In this document: positions 21,536 to 33,763 of the stretch, one piece after another
How positions within the stretch are numbered: position 1 is the first letter of the stretch
Layout of the letters: each line of letters begins with the position of its first letter
NCBI RefSeq assembly: GCF_008831285.2
Contig: NC_045140.1
Coordinates: 5,435,528-5,499,527, forward strand
DNA: 64,000 nucleotides
Direction of reading: 5' to 3'
From: Nymphaea colorata
Lineage: Eukaryota > Streptophyta > Magnoliopsida > Nymphaeales > Nymphaeaceae
The notes under the pieces: generated by a model
What the model was told of the DNA's origin: nothing
Database searches by the model: none
What the model saw: only the letters and a program-made list of their open reading frames with translations
Translations under genes and position numbers: made by a program

Positions 21536-23093
21536 GATGCGGTTGTAGATAACTTGCAGCGTAAATATCTTCTCCCGGTTTCAGTTTGTGCATCTTTCTA
21601 CGCTTCCTGATTGGGCATTGTGGGCTAATTAGAGGTTTGCTTCACTCAGTTGTGTACACAGGGATGGATGTGTTCTTTACCCCACCGAAAGGGAACTTTT
21701 GTGCACAAATTGCTGAAAGCACTATCGGTTTGTGAGCAATGGAACAAGGAAGCTGCCTATTTTTGTTAGTGTGAAATTCGGTTTCAGCTTTGAAAAAAAC
21801 GCTTGTAATTATTATCAGGCCAAGCGAATGGATCTGTCCAGCTTGCGTCTTTTTCCGTTAGCTGAGGTGCAACTTGTATATCTTCGAAGGTGTCAGCTCT
21901 TGCTGTATTTTTTAACTAGAAGTGTCTCTGTTCACCGCCATGACGTATCTGAGTGCCATCCATATGGAAATCAGAAATATTTCTGGTCAGAATACACTGG
22001 ATTGTTATTGCTTACGTGGTGGGTAGGAAAGCATATAATTGCCTATTGGTGACTTCTTCTATTTTCAGTAGCTAAATTCTTAGCAGGTCCCATGAATTTA
22101 CTGTTTTGTCAGACTTTTACTTTTCACATTGCGGTTTAATTCGTTTCTCTCACCACAACACTGAATTTGAAAGGGACACACGGTATGTCACATCATATTA
22201 AGTGCAACCTAACTACTGCCTGCGATTTGAACAGACGGGCCAGTTGTATTCTGACCTAACCATCCAACTGCTGCATTTGACCTGTGCTTCACGGTTGGAA
22301 AAACGGCTATTTTCTGCTTTACTCTACATAATCTTTTACCCATCCATTGGACAAGGCGTTGTGCTTTCGCATCACGGTGGGTGGAGCTCGTGCACGATTG
22401 GTCGATCAAGTGGTCTGCCCTCGTAAAATTGGAAAAAGAAAGCTATGGCAAATGGCTTTATGAGAATCAAATCATGGCGTTGGTTTTGCGTCCCATTCTA
22501 GTAGTAGTTGCAGAGCAACGTCTAGGTATTTTGCAGGGTAGCAATTAGATCACCGTATCCTTTTCCGCTCCTCTTGATTACCTTTTGCCTTGCTTGCTCA
22601 CTTCTTTTGCCTCGCAATGGATGCAATGCCGTGGGACACTACTTTAATAAAAGCATAATTTAATGGAAATTGCGGAGAAAGATTTGAACAGGAGATCGTG
22701 TGCGCCAGGGGCTTGCTCCATTCTACGAATTTAAGTTTTTATTATACTATAAAACACTGTATCAACGCAATGCCTTTGGCATTGGTTGCACCTATTTTTT
22801 CGATTGCACCAGAGGACAGAAGAAATAGTGTATGCTTCCGTTTCTTCACAAACTTCTTTGCCCTTGTGATTGTTTCACCGTCAAACTCGGCAGCTTCTTT
22901 GGACAAAGCCCACACTGTGCATTCAACAGATTCTGTTCAGGGACTAAATGTCAACACAGATCTGCTCTCATTAGCCTTACACTTTGAAAACAGATCGTTA
23001 TAATTAAATTTCTTGGCCTTGCAGATCTGTTGGGCATAAGGGGCCAAAGAATAACTAGGTGCCATGACTTTGTTCAAACAGGGTCTCTTCACT
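21536..23093. other. convergent 3' spacer between coilin and MKP1
   Basis: This stretch should hold the 3' untranslated regions of both genes. AATAAA occurs on the + strand near 22646 and its complement on the - strand near 22737, either of which could serve as a poly(A) signal, but I cannot assign them. No protein frame here is convincing. Confidence 0.5.
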
Positions 23094-25483
23094 TCAGCAG
23101 CTATCCTCAATGTGGGATGATGAGATAGACTTAAGATGGTCTAGGAATTCCTCTGGTTCGTTTTCCTCTTCGACTATCTGTTCATGCAGAAACAGTTACA
23201 AGGCATGAGGAGGCAACCAAAACCAGAAAAGGAGAAAGAGAAAAAATGAGCTTCAGTGATGCCAGTAAGATGAGCAAGATTCCCATGGACATTCATCTAG
23301 GCACTCAAAAGCTTGTTCTTAAAAAGGAGATTCCAGTTTAAATTTCATCATGCTGATGCTCCATGAAGGATTCTGTTTTAAACTAAGGGGGAAAAAACTT
23401 AAACGATTTACAATCAGAGATGGTACAGGCAAGTTTCATGCATCTTCTTGGATATACAGAGAACAGCCAAAAGGTTAATAAGATATTAGTGGCCATGATA
23501 CAAGACAAGTATATGGTTTTCTGTTTCTTGCATCTAAAAAGGCCTGTTATTTTACATAGATTAAAACCTTTGCAGTTTATGAACTACTATTTGACAGACA
23601 GACGTCCTATTTGTATCCATGGTTTAGGGAGAATGAAGTAAGAAAGTTCTTGTAGATCATAATCAGACCAATACTGCACAAATCCTCTACTAGGTCAGAG
23701 CCATCAGATTGAGTCCTGAAAATTATTTAATAACGGCTTCATGTACAACAGATGATTAGAAAAACTTCAATTGAACACCAGCAAATAAGCAGAGAATCCG
23801 TGAGACACCACAGGACCTGTGTTACTTCAAGATAAAATGACTGCTATCCAAGGAATCTTGGTAACACAAAAAGTTCAGCAACAAATTTAAAGTGCCTTCA
23901 AAACAAAACACAAACAAAATCATCAACATTTGCATCAATGAACCTTAAGAACATAAGCTTTCTTCTCCACTTTTAATCTAAAATATATGAAAAAACTCAA
24001 CAATGAGAAAACAAAAGCACAAAAAAGAATGACGCCTTCAGTTTTAATAAAAGGTTTACTTTGACCAGAGAAAAGACGAACTCTAACCTGTGCGTAAACT
24101 AAACAATATGACTCCTAGTTAACAATTGAGTTTTCCCAATAATTTGGTTAGACATCCTCCTCACAGAGAAATTTCCCTGAAGTTTGAAAATCTCAAGCCT
24201 TTCAATACCATATGTCTAGCCAATGCTGTCAAACAAGGGTCCTTCAATCTTCAAATCAGAACGAACAATTGGAATAAAAAGAGGCATCAGTAGCAGGGAA
24301 ATTCAAGAAACTACTGTGAGCTGTGAATTTCAGGCTAGGTATAATATTCAGTGCTTCTACAGTTCTGAAAAAAGAATAAAGGGCTAGTGTAGAGCCTATG
24401 AAATTTCTGGCTCGCTAGCCTTATGAAGTTTCTGGCTATGGATAACATTCAAACATTTACAGTTACAACAAAGACTAAAGAACTAGCTTGGTTTTACTAG
24501 AGCATTGTCGATGTTTGGGTCGACCACTGAAATCAGTGGTCAAGTATTACAAGCCCCCATGTGGCTCTGTGGGGGGTCTATTCGTCTTTCTGAAAAAGAG
24601 ATTTTGTTCACCTTTCTACAATTGTCCCTGTAAAAGGGGAAAGGGGTGGGGGGTGGGGCAGGAGGGTTCACTTGATTATTGCCTGGGGTATTTCGTCATT
24701 TTGGCATCCAAGCATTGAGTTCCCTGCTGGGGTACTGAGAATTAAATATGATTCCTTGGCTTTACAACCCTAAGTTTCTCATTTAAATCCAATTCGACAA
24801 AAAGCAGTTATGATGAAAACACATACCATTGGCCAGGAAAATCAAGAGACCTTTTAGACATATCCACTTCATATTGATAGCTAAAATACGTACCACACCC
24901 TTATTGGACAAGAGGCAGCAATAAAATTATTGGCATCTAAAGGCCTAAAATCAAAGATGAGCAACTAAGCCCCTACAAGTTAGAACACCATAGTTGATTC
25001 GGCTCCTGTAATTGTACACCAATCTTGCAACTAACCTAAGACAAATAAATGTTCAATCTAATTGAATATGGTAAGTATACACATTACACACCCTAGAAGT
25101 CCATGTTGAGAAAATGACCAGGAAAGACTTGTGTCAATCAAGGGAATCATAAATTCATAATCTTTGTTGATAGGTGAAAGACAAGAAAAACTGAACAAAT
25201 CAGGAGTCTATCGATTCCATAAACTGAGATCCAATAGTCCAGACTTGGTTTTATGTTAAAACATACCCTGTAAACATATTAATTTAAGGAGGCATTCCAA
25301 AAACTCAATGGGCACCAGAGAAAGTGAGGATGTAAATCGGTTCAATTGAGTTTGGCATAGTCAGAAAAACTAAAATCTCAAATACATGGGAGATTCAGAT
25401 TTAGTTCAATTGTACAGCCAAAGAAACTGAAATTCTAATACCATATCCTAATCTTTAGAACCCTCAGCAGGGAAGGGGAAGGG

Positions 25484-25514
<31 letters not shown>

Positions 25515-28500
25515 CATCACAAATACATGATAATTTATGGTATAAACTATAAAGGGCATTAGTGGACTGTGGGAACTGATAGACAGGGGGTGGACTAGGG
25601 TAGTAGCAACATCATCATTCTTGAAAATAATAAAGAAAGGAAGAAAAAATAAATTAATGATTAAATGCAAGCTATTATAACTGGAAGCACACCATCATAA
25701 GTTCATAACCATACACCTCTATGAAAGAACTGAACAGACACACTGATGAAAAGCAAATAAAAGAGTAACGAAAAGGAACCTTAACTCCTGATTTAGGAAT
25801 GAAGATTATCACTACCTGTTGTCTCCAAAGTAAACATAAGGGAAACAGCTGCAAAAGAGATCTTATTTTATTTGTCATGCCCTTGAAATGATGCAAATTA
25901 TTCATCCTAGTTACCCTCTTCTCCATTAACCGTCATTATGTTTGATTCAGAAGCCAGGGTTACGGGCAGACCCAAAAATCCATGAGAAGAGATGCATCTA
26001 TGGTGACAATCTTTTGAACTGAAGAGCCTTTGTTAGTACCATAAACCCTTCTATAAATACTCACTATACCTTTTTCCCCTTTCAGTCGGTAGAAAAGGTA
26101 TGCACATCTGTTAGTTCCCATTCAAAATTATGTTAGTCGAATTAACCATCACATTTAGATCTGGAAGGGCGAGAACAAGTTACTTTTTGTAACAGAATCT
26201 GACTAATTGGAGTCAGATTTAGGTAGATGCAGTTGACATTTCTGTAGGTAATAAAGAGTTAGGTGTGTTTATCGCCAAAATCATAAACCAAGCATGTGAA
26301 AGGGGTCCACCTCACCTCTCACCCTTTCATGGCTAAATGCTTCCTTCAGTGCCTCTGATTAATCAACCTGCCAAAAACAAATTGAGGTATACTAACCTCT
26401 AGTGCACAAGAAAATATTATTGGCTTGGCTTACCTTCAAGAATTAGACTGCTTTTACTACTGGGCATGCTGGCCAAGAAACACCCTTGTGCCTTTTTGCA
26501 GTTACCAGCATGCACCTTACTTCCAGCATTTCACCCCAAAACTTTCACTTCTCAATGACCTAAACATCAGTCTGGAATCTCAAGCATGAATTTTGTGATA
26601 TCTGAGATCATAAACCACAATCCCAGTTAATTGATAAGTAACCTGCCCTCTACGTCATTGTATTGATTTGTTACATAACTTATTCAAGTTATTTCATTTC
26701 TGGAGTGCTTTGCATTAGGCCAGCAGAATTTAGTTCTGATTTTCAAAATGAATCTTCGTGAGGTTTTGGCGATGAAAAGGAGACCATTAAACACAATGAG
26801 ATCATTTTAACCTACGGAAGAGATTATAACTTTCATGCTGTAGAACGGTATTTCCAAATAACCTGACTTTATAGAAGGCCAACGACTTAGTACATACTTG
26901 CTCTTCATGCTATCCTAATAATACTGGTTGGAGTGCACACAACAAATGCATAATGGTAGAAATAAAAAAAAAATAGCACCGACAACCATTCCAAATGTGC
27001 AAATCTCTAGAACAAACCAAAATCAAAATCAAAAGGCCACCAATTGCACAAACTATAAGATAGTGCTGATGAACGGAAAGGTTGCAAAAACTAATGTTAC
27101 CTGTAAATGGATGAGACTTGGCAGTTCCATTTGCTTGAGAAGTTCACTACTAAATCTCTCCCAGTCGAACTCTTTAGGACTTGTGTTATCATTGTTGTTC
27201 ATTTTACGAAACCTATCAAGCTCAGTATTTTTGCCAACCCAGACATATAAAACCTTAATATGCTCCTCTCCTAAGGCTGGCACTGGCGAAAGAAAAACTG
27301 AATTGGAGTCTGGAATGCAAGTTCCATGCACCTCAGCTCTTCGCAGATCAGGCCACCGGAATATGGATGATTTAGAGTCATTAGATGTCAGTTTTTTCGG
27401 GAGACCAGAAACTTGAGAGTCTTGGCGTTCAAGTAATGCATCAGTCATATTAGAACTTCTAGAATAAGTACTACCATCTAAAGTACTCAATTTCAGATGA
27501 AAGTCTCTCGCGAGCAAGCTGTCATTGCAACTCTCAAGCATAACATTAACTTCCGTTACACTGCCCATTTCTGTGGCATCCAATGGATGGTCCTTTTTGC
27601 TTGAGCTCTCCGGACCTTCAGATATAAGCATGCTGTCACTGCTTCCACTTAATTTCTTTTCATCTGAAACTGGTAGAGAAATGGACCGTGACCTCATTAA
27701 AGAAATATGGGGATGATGATGAACCAATGAGGGCAACTTCAAAGATGGTGACATACTTCCTCTGCGCTCGGCTAGAGATAGAGGTTGTCCTTCATTTGGG
27801 CCAGGAACCGCTTTTGGTGCAGGCTCCAAGCGGTTTATAAATGGAAATGGCTTATCAAATGGTGCAGTTGGAGATGGTGATCTAGAAGACATGAACGTGA
27901 AATCAGACCACGTGGATGCAACAGGAGAAGGCGTGGATGAACTGCCAAAGTCTGATATGGACGGTGAAAATGATGGTGAAGGTGAAGGTGACAAAGTGCT
28001 GGAATTCAAGCTAGTATTTGAATCAGAAAAGACTGATGCAGGTGACAATGTAGGAGAAGGCAGAACCCAAGAAGGATCAGATGCATCAACAGCAAAACTA
28101 TCCTGGCATGAATCCGAATCTCTAACCAGTGGACTCTCAGCAGGAGGGGCATCACTATCCTTCATCCTGGATGTAAGTACCAGATCTTTCCCACTGCCAT
28201 TGCTGAACTTCTGCCGAAGTGCACTCCATCCATTTTCCCTTTCAGGAAGTTTAGTATCAGATCCAACCGGTGGAACAACACCACCTGAAAGCGCCTTCTG
28301 AAAGATCTCGTAGTCGACATCATATGCTTGAACCTTCTTGTTACCGGTCCCAAGCTTAATTGCTAGAGCCACCTGATCCTTTGCAGTTCTCTTAGACTCA
28401 ACTGCATCACCTGCACGTCCTTCCTTTTTTGTACTATCAGTATCATCAACGGATAGAGGAGCACTGCATAAGGCATCCCAGAATTCTTGCATCTCTCGAC

Positions 28501-29671
28501 CTTCTTCCACCATAACCACCGAACCTTGAGCTCGCTCATAACGAACGACTTGACATGCTACCGCTTTGGCATCCTTCGCCATTACAGGATGGCATTCTTT
28601 TCCAATCCACACATAAATTGCAGAAGGAACATGAACAACAAATGCCCCTCTGGAGTCCAGGGCTAGGGCACCAGGCCGATTCAAAGACTTGGGCACCAGA
28701 TGAAGTGGATCGTAGGGTGAGTGAGGAGCCATTCTGTACATTCTGAGCACTGAGCTCGGACTAAGTGGGGCAGCATGCACTCTCTTCTGGCATTGCAGCA
28801 ACTGGCAAGTGAATCCGACGTTTGGATTCGCCGTCGGCCGGGCAGATTTCACATACTCAAATGCTTCATCAAAGCTCCGCCCGTCTTTCCACATGAGGTA
28901 GGCAATCACCAGCGAGGTCGAACGCGAAACTCCCTGGCAGCAATGGACTAGAACTCTTCCACCCTGCTGCTTTACGTCTTCGAAATAATCAAAGACATCA
29001 TAGAGGATGCTGGTGATATCCTCGGAAGGACTATCCTGCAACCACAGAGTCTTGTAGACGAGATCCTTCTTGAAATACTCTGGGCAGACGAATCCAACGC
29101 AGTTCAGAACGTGGGTGATGCCATTCTGCCTCAGAATTTCCCTATTTTTGGCAACGGCGTCGCTGCCCAAGTAGATATGCTCCGCGATCCGACTGCACTC
29201 CTTGTCAAAGAAGGCGATCTTGTCCTTCTTAAGCAGAAACTCTTTCTTCCCTGAGCCAAGGCCACCAGAATTAAGGTCGATATTCAGGCCAGCCATGTTA
29301 TAGGACCGAAGACTCGCGCCAGGCGTCGGCGGATGAGGCCACTCGCCTAAATCGTCGGACCCCGCCTTCGGCCATTCGTCCACACTCCTGCGGGAGATGG
29401 AAAGTGGTTGCAGAGGGGGCAGCGCAGACCTCGCCTTGGAGCTGTGCTGGGAGCGAGGGGTAAGTGGAGCAGGGAGCCCGCTGGAGAAGGGAGACTTGCC
29501 CATCTCGCCGGCGAAAGCAGAATTCGATGGCAAACCTTCACCGTCGCCAGTAGCAGAGCTGGAAGACGGAGAGCGCGAAGACCATGAAACTGATCTCCAG
29601 AAAGTTTTCCTCTGAGGAACGGAGGAAGAACCTTCCCTCCGGGAGCTCGCCTCTGCATCTCCCTCGATCAT
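23094..29671 (-). CDS. MKP1: MAP kinase phosphatase 1 (dual-specificity phosphatase with gelsolin-like domain)
   Basis: MKP1 removes phosphates from activated MAP kinases (MPK3 and MPK6 are known targets of the family) and restrains stress and immune signalling. Two coding exons: 29671-27101 (857 codons) and 23177-23094 (27 residues plus stop), joined in phase over a 3.9-kb intron. The ATG at 29671 (MIEGDAEASS) is chosen; the frame opens slightly upstream but only with TTG. Near the N-terminus is the family signature RKTFWRSVSWSSR. The phosphatase domain is at about 155-300 with the active site HCCQGVSRS: catalytic Cys244, Arg250, and general acid Asp213 in LQDSPSEDI. A gelsolin-like segment follows (about 325-405, IYVWIGKE). 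The C-terminal half is Ser/Pro-rich, ending with a second VLYVWVGKN-type segment and the acidic tail IVEEENEPEEFLDHL from the last exon. A CTCTGAG|GTAGTC donor near 30160 and a CCTGATACAG acceptor near 29700 suggest a 5'-leader intron. Confidence 0.95.
23178..27100 (-). other. MKP1 last intron (3.9 kb)
   Basis: The donor is CAG|GTAACATTAG and the acceptor TTTCTGCATGAACAG| on the minus strand. The intron is AT-rich with a (GA)n run at about 25485-25514 and a short perfect hairpin (GACCACTGA-AA-TCAGTGGTC, about 24520-24541). No other gene is seen inside it. Confidence 0.85.
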
Positions 29672-30340
29672 TGCAACCGGACCATTCAACTGCTCTGTAT
29701 CAGGAAGCTTTCAAACTACCCATTAACGAATTGCGCAGCGCAAAACAAGAGCATGGTACCATCGAGGGATGGACGAAGAACAGGGAGCACGCATTTGCTC
29801 GACCTGAATCGGTCCTAGAGGCCCCAGAATTCAACACCAAGGTGAATCGAAATGGAGAAAACGCGCAGCTGTTGGAGAGCAACAAGTCCAACACGAAATC
29901 GTTGACTCTTTCCAAGCAAAAATTCAAAGACAGCAAACAAAGACAGGGACAAAGAAATAAAAAGAAAGAGTTGGGGAGCAAAAAAATCTGACCAAGTAAA
30001 CCCTACAGAAGAAGCCTGCAAGAGCACGAGAATCTGGGGTAATTAACATGCAGTTTTCAATGAAACAAATAGCCGAAATATGAGAAACTTTCCACCCTCG
30101 GAACAAGACCAATTCCCTTTCGCTAATGAAAGACAAAACAAAAGGCAAAGACAAGACTACCTCAGAGAAAGAGAGAGAGTTTGTGAACGAGGTGAAGATG
30201 GCCTAAGCAAGGAGAGAAACAGAGGATGGTGGGTGGAGAAGAGGGATGGGGAGTAGTATTGAGGACTATGCAACTGTGATTCGCCTCAGTTTCTCAGAAG
30301 GTAGGTAGAGAGAGAGTGAGAGAGACGGGTCAAGGCCGTC
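29672..30340 (-). promoter_or_regulatory. MKP1: MKP1 5' leader and promoter region
   Basis: This is the region upstream of the MKP1 start on the minus strand. It is rich in CT stretches (on the coding strand) typical of plant leaders, and has a possible leader intron (about 29700-30159). I cannot place a TATA box with confidence. Confidence 0.5.
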
Positions 30341-33320
30341 AACCGCACTGATGATGTGAGGATGACATGGGTTTCATGTGAACTCCCTTTAGTACTAATT
30401 TTTTCTCCAGCAAGCTCTTTCTTTTCCCTTTTGTGCTGTTAAAGACACAAAGATACGATGAACTGGGCGAGGCTTCTCGCAGAAGATGAAGAAGAACGAG
30501 GAGGTCCCACTCCATCATTCCCCCCAGTTCCCAACCCAATCCATTACTCAGACCAGTATGTATGGACTAGCAGTAACGTGCAGCAGTATTATTCAATAGT
30601 CCATGAGAACTACATGTTTCCTTTTTCTCCAAGCACTGGCCCCATGCTGCGGCCTTATTTATGCCAAATTGCACATAGATTCTAAGAGGTTGGTATTCAT
30701 TATTAATTCAAAACCAAAAAGAAAAAAACGCAGCCATATGATGACGGATAAGGATTTCATTGGCAGTTTCTTTGATCATGTGAACAATAGAATTTCATAA
30801 GAGATGTGTTAGTTTTTTATCTGTGTCTGACTCCAAAAATTTTTTTGGCCGAGTCTACAAGGTTGAGACCCCCGGTGATCTGATCCTTTTAAGTGGGAAC
30901 GAGTCTATAAATGCTATTAACAAAAAAAAAACAGATGAGATCAATCATCTGTTCAGGTAAATCCTCTTAAAACACCATATCTTGCCTAGTTACCTGGACG
31001 GTGATCCGCTCAAGGTAGTTAAAACTTTATTAGGATAAGGAAGAGGAGGAGTGGGATGGTGTACCCCAAAAAGGTGGAAGCCCTCCTATGGAAGTCCTCC
31101 TTCTTCCTTCTTATCATTCAGGTCTAAAACTCCGAGTGAAGAACATGATACCTATCAATTAAGCATCACACATTCACTATTTGCAGATTAAAGAAGTAAA
31201 ACATATGAGAATCGAATTGATGATTGAACCTTTACTAGTCTGTCTCAGTTTGGCCAGCTACACTATGCCGCTTGAAACCCTCTACTAAAAAGAAACATAC
31301 ATATCTTAAATGATAGAATATAAATTTTTTAACTACACCTAAAGGTAGACTCGAGAGTCCAAAAAAGAAACGCCCAATAAGCGCCTTCTACCAGACCAAT
31401 TACGGTGCATGAAAAGAGAGAGAGAGTATCTCGATCACATCACATATTCCTTCAAATTTCAAAGTTGTGGGTGTATTAGATCTGAACTAGTGGATATGAA
31501 TTTACTTTTTCCATTAGTTGGCAGGTTGAGACTAAGCATGCATTTCTTCGCCAAGAATATGTCAATAGGGAACATTCCACGTTTTAAACTTTCTAACTCC
31601 AACCCGAGGGTCTTTATGTCAACCGCGGGTAGGTAGAGTTATTCGTGGGAATAGATATGGTAATTATTGTTATATTCGCTATTAATTTATTCTTTAAATT
31701 CATTTCAGCAAAGGAACGTCTAATTTAGCACAAGCTCAAGAACTATTTTTTTGAACGTTTTAGCTATGATTATTGTTGGTTGCTTACCATAGCAAGGCAA
31801 ACCAAAGCTACCATTAGGTATAATTTTACAAAAGCTGGTTAATTCAACGTATGATCTCCAATGCATCAATTATTTGTGTTGCAAAAAAAAAAGGCATACT
31901 GATACATAAGTTGAATTGAAAGTGTGGCGAGATCAGTACCTCATGACACCAAAAGTAGGTTATGTACCTTAAGGGAACGAGAAGTTGGGTGGTAGCTTCA
32001 GCTTTCTATTTGATGATAGAAAACCATGTTCTCCAAAAAGTTAATATAACTTTTAAGCGGCTAAAGAAAACACGGTCAAGTTTATTGTTTTTGCCCTTAC
32101 TGCACATAAAAGATGCAGTCAAATGAAAAAAAAAAAGGTATTGAAACTAAACATATTTTTTTCATGCCACCAAAAGTTGGGCGTGTATTTGTAAAATATC
32201 TCTCTCTTCGTATATATAATTTGGACACACACGCACGCAAAAGATGGATTCAATGCTTCTTAATAAACTGGCTGAGTGATGTGAATGTTGCACCTCTCTG
32301 ACCAAAGAACTCCACGCTTCTCAAGTTCTGGACTCAGGCTATCCCTTCTTTTATATATGACAAGCTTGACTTTCTGCATGTAACAACTTAATTTATTTGC
32401 CAGTAGCCATAGTTATTACATATAGGCGAACCATTTCTTTCTTGGAATGACGAAGGAAACTCACAACTTAATTCGTTTACAAGTAGACATAGATATTGCC
32501 ACTGTTGAATTTGGCCGTAGATATCTCATTTATGTACCTGTCTTGCTTATCATACCGGTTGGTCTGGCCTTAAGAGTTAAGACAGGAAAGACACAGTTAG
32601 AGTGTTAAAAAATCTGCATCTCCTTCAACTTAGGCCTTGCAGTGTACTTGACCATTAGGCCGTGGGTTCGTAAATCCTTACCTCGTTCTTTAAATGCAAA
32701 TGTTTAGTGCTATTAGTAAAAGCATTATTTTGTACATGGTTTGGGCATGAGCCTTACCGAGCAAGACCCGCTAAAGTTGAACTTGGATTTTGAATGGAAC
32801 AACAGACTTGTCGCTGATGTCAAGACCGTTTCAAAGGACGTCACCACTGACGCAAAAGCAGCGACATACCTCTCGTAACTAGAGCCAGTACTTGTATTTC
32901 TTTGATGTGCTGCTTGGATCGTTACTGTTTAGGCCTTAGGGAAGCATCTGGCTTTGCCTTTTTCTTGATTCCGCACCATCAGACGGACAAGAGCTAATTT
33001 TTAAAAGAGAAAATCAGAGATCGAAACGCCATCTCCCTCCGTCTCTCTTTCTTTCCCCCTTCCCACCCACTGTGAGTGAGCACCTTATCGACCGACCCTG
33101 GAGTCCTGCAGCAATGCTTATAACTCATATGACTTCAGAAATCCAGAACTTTTGAAGCTCTTGGAACATTTGGCACCATGCAACTCTTAGGGCATCGGAT
33201 ATTCTAGAGCTCTGGAACTTTTGAAGCTCTTGAATTCGGGAACTCTTGGAACCCAGGAAATTTGGAATTTCAACAACTTTTAGAACTCTAGAACTGTGAC
33301 GCTTTTAAATTGCAGAAGCT
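30341..33320. other. spacer, no recognised gene
   Basis: AT-rich sequence with only short frames that resemble nothing I know. The stretch 33120-33300 consists of loosely repeated GAACTTTTGAAGCTCTTGG-like phrases that lead into the minisatellite. Confidence 0.65.
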
Positions 33321-33763
33321 TTGCCAATATAAGTGGATGACTTCTAGAACTCTCACGCACATAAGCGGATGTTTTACAGAATTTCTGGCAACGTAAGTGG
33401 ATGTTTTTCATATATTTTTTCCATGTAAGTGGATGTTTTCTTGAACTCTTGCCCATATAAACAGATGTTTTATAGAACTTTTGCCTATGTAAGTGGACCT
33501 TTTCCAGAACTTGCACCCACATAATGAATATTTTCCAAAACTTTTGCACACGTAAATGGATGTTTTCCTGAATTTTTGCCCACATAAGTGGATGTTTCCA
33601 GAAATTCTATGTAAGTAGATTTTTCCCAAACTTTTACTTGTGTAAGTATTTGATTTCCAGTACTCTCACCCCCCATAAGTGGATTCTTCTAGAACTTTTG
33701 CCCATATAAGTGGATGTTTTCAAGGACTCTTATCCACAGAAACTGATGTTTTTCAGAAGTTTT
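33321..33763. repeat. 32-bp minisatellite, about 14 diverged units
   Basis: Units of 31-32 bp resemble CATATAAGTGGATGTTTTCC followed by AGAACTTTTGCC. Clear unit starts lie near 33327, 33355, 33388, 33420, 33450, 33482, 33515, 33546 and 33578, with more up to 33740. Because 32 is not a multiple of 3, frames on the minus strand show repeated peptides (such as KTSIYV and ENIHL), which are by-products of the repeat rather than a gene. Confidence 0.9.

Noticed and set aside
22202-22426. 74-residue + frame downstream of coilin
   Set aside because: Lies in the probable 3' region and resembles no family.
24520-24541. Perfect 9-bp hairpin as a regulatory site
   Set aside because: Single short hairpin deep in an MKP1 intron; could be chance or an old MITE end.
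25675-25926. Possible last MKP1 exons behind a TTTTGCAG acceptor
   Set aside because: The peptide has no MKP1 features, whereas 23094-23177 gives the acidic tail in the right phase.
27891-28301. 136-residue + strand frame opposite MKP1
   Set aside because: Antisense to a well-supported coding exon and without family similarity.
33280-33676. Repeat-peptide frames; also considered as a CRISPR array
   Set aside because: Units are contiguous with no unique spacers and diverge gradually, as in a plant minisatellite; the peptides appear in several frames.
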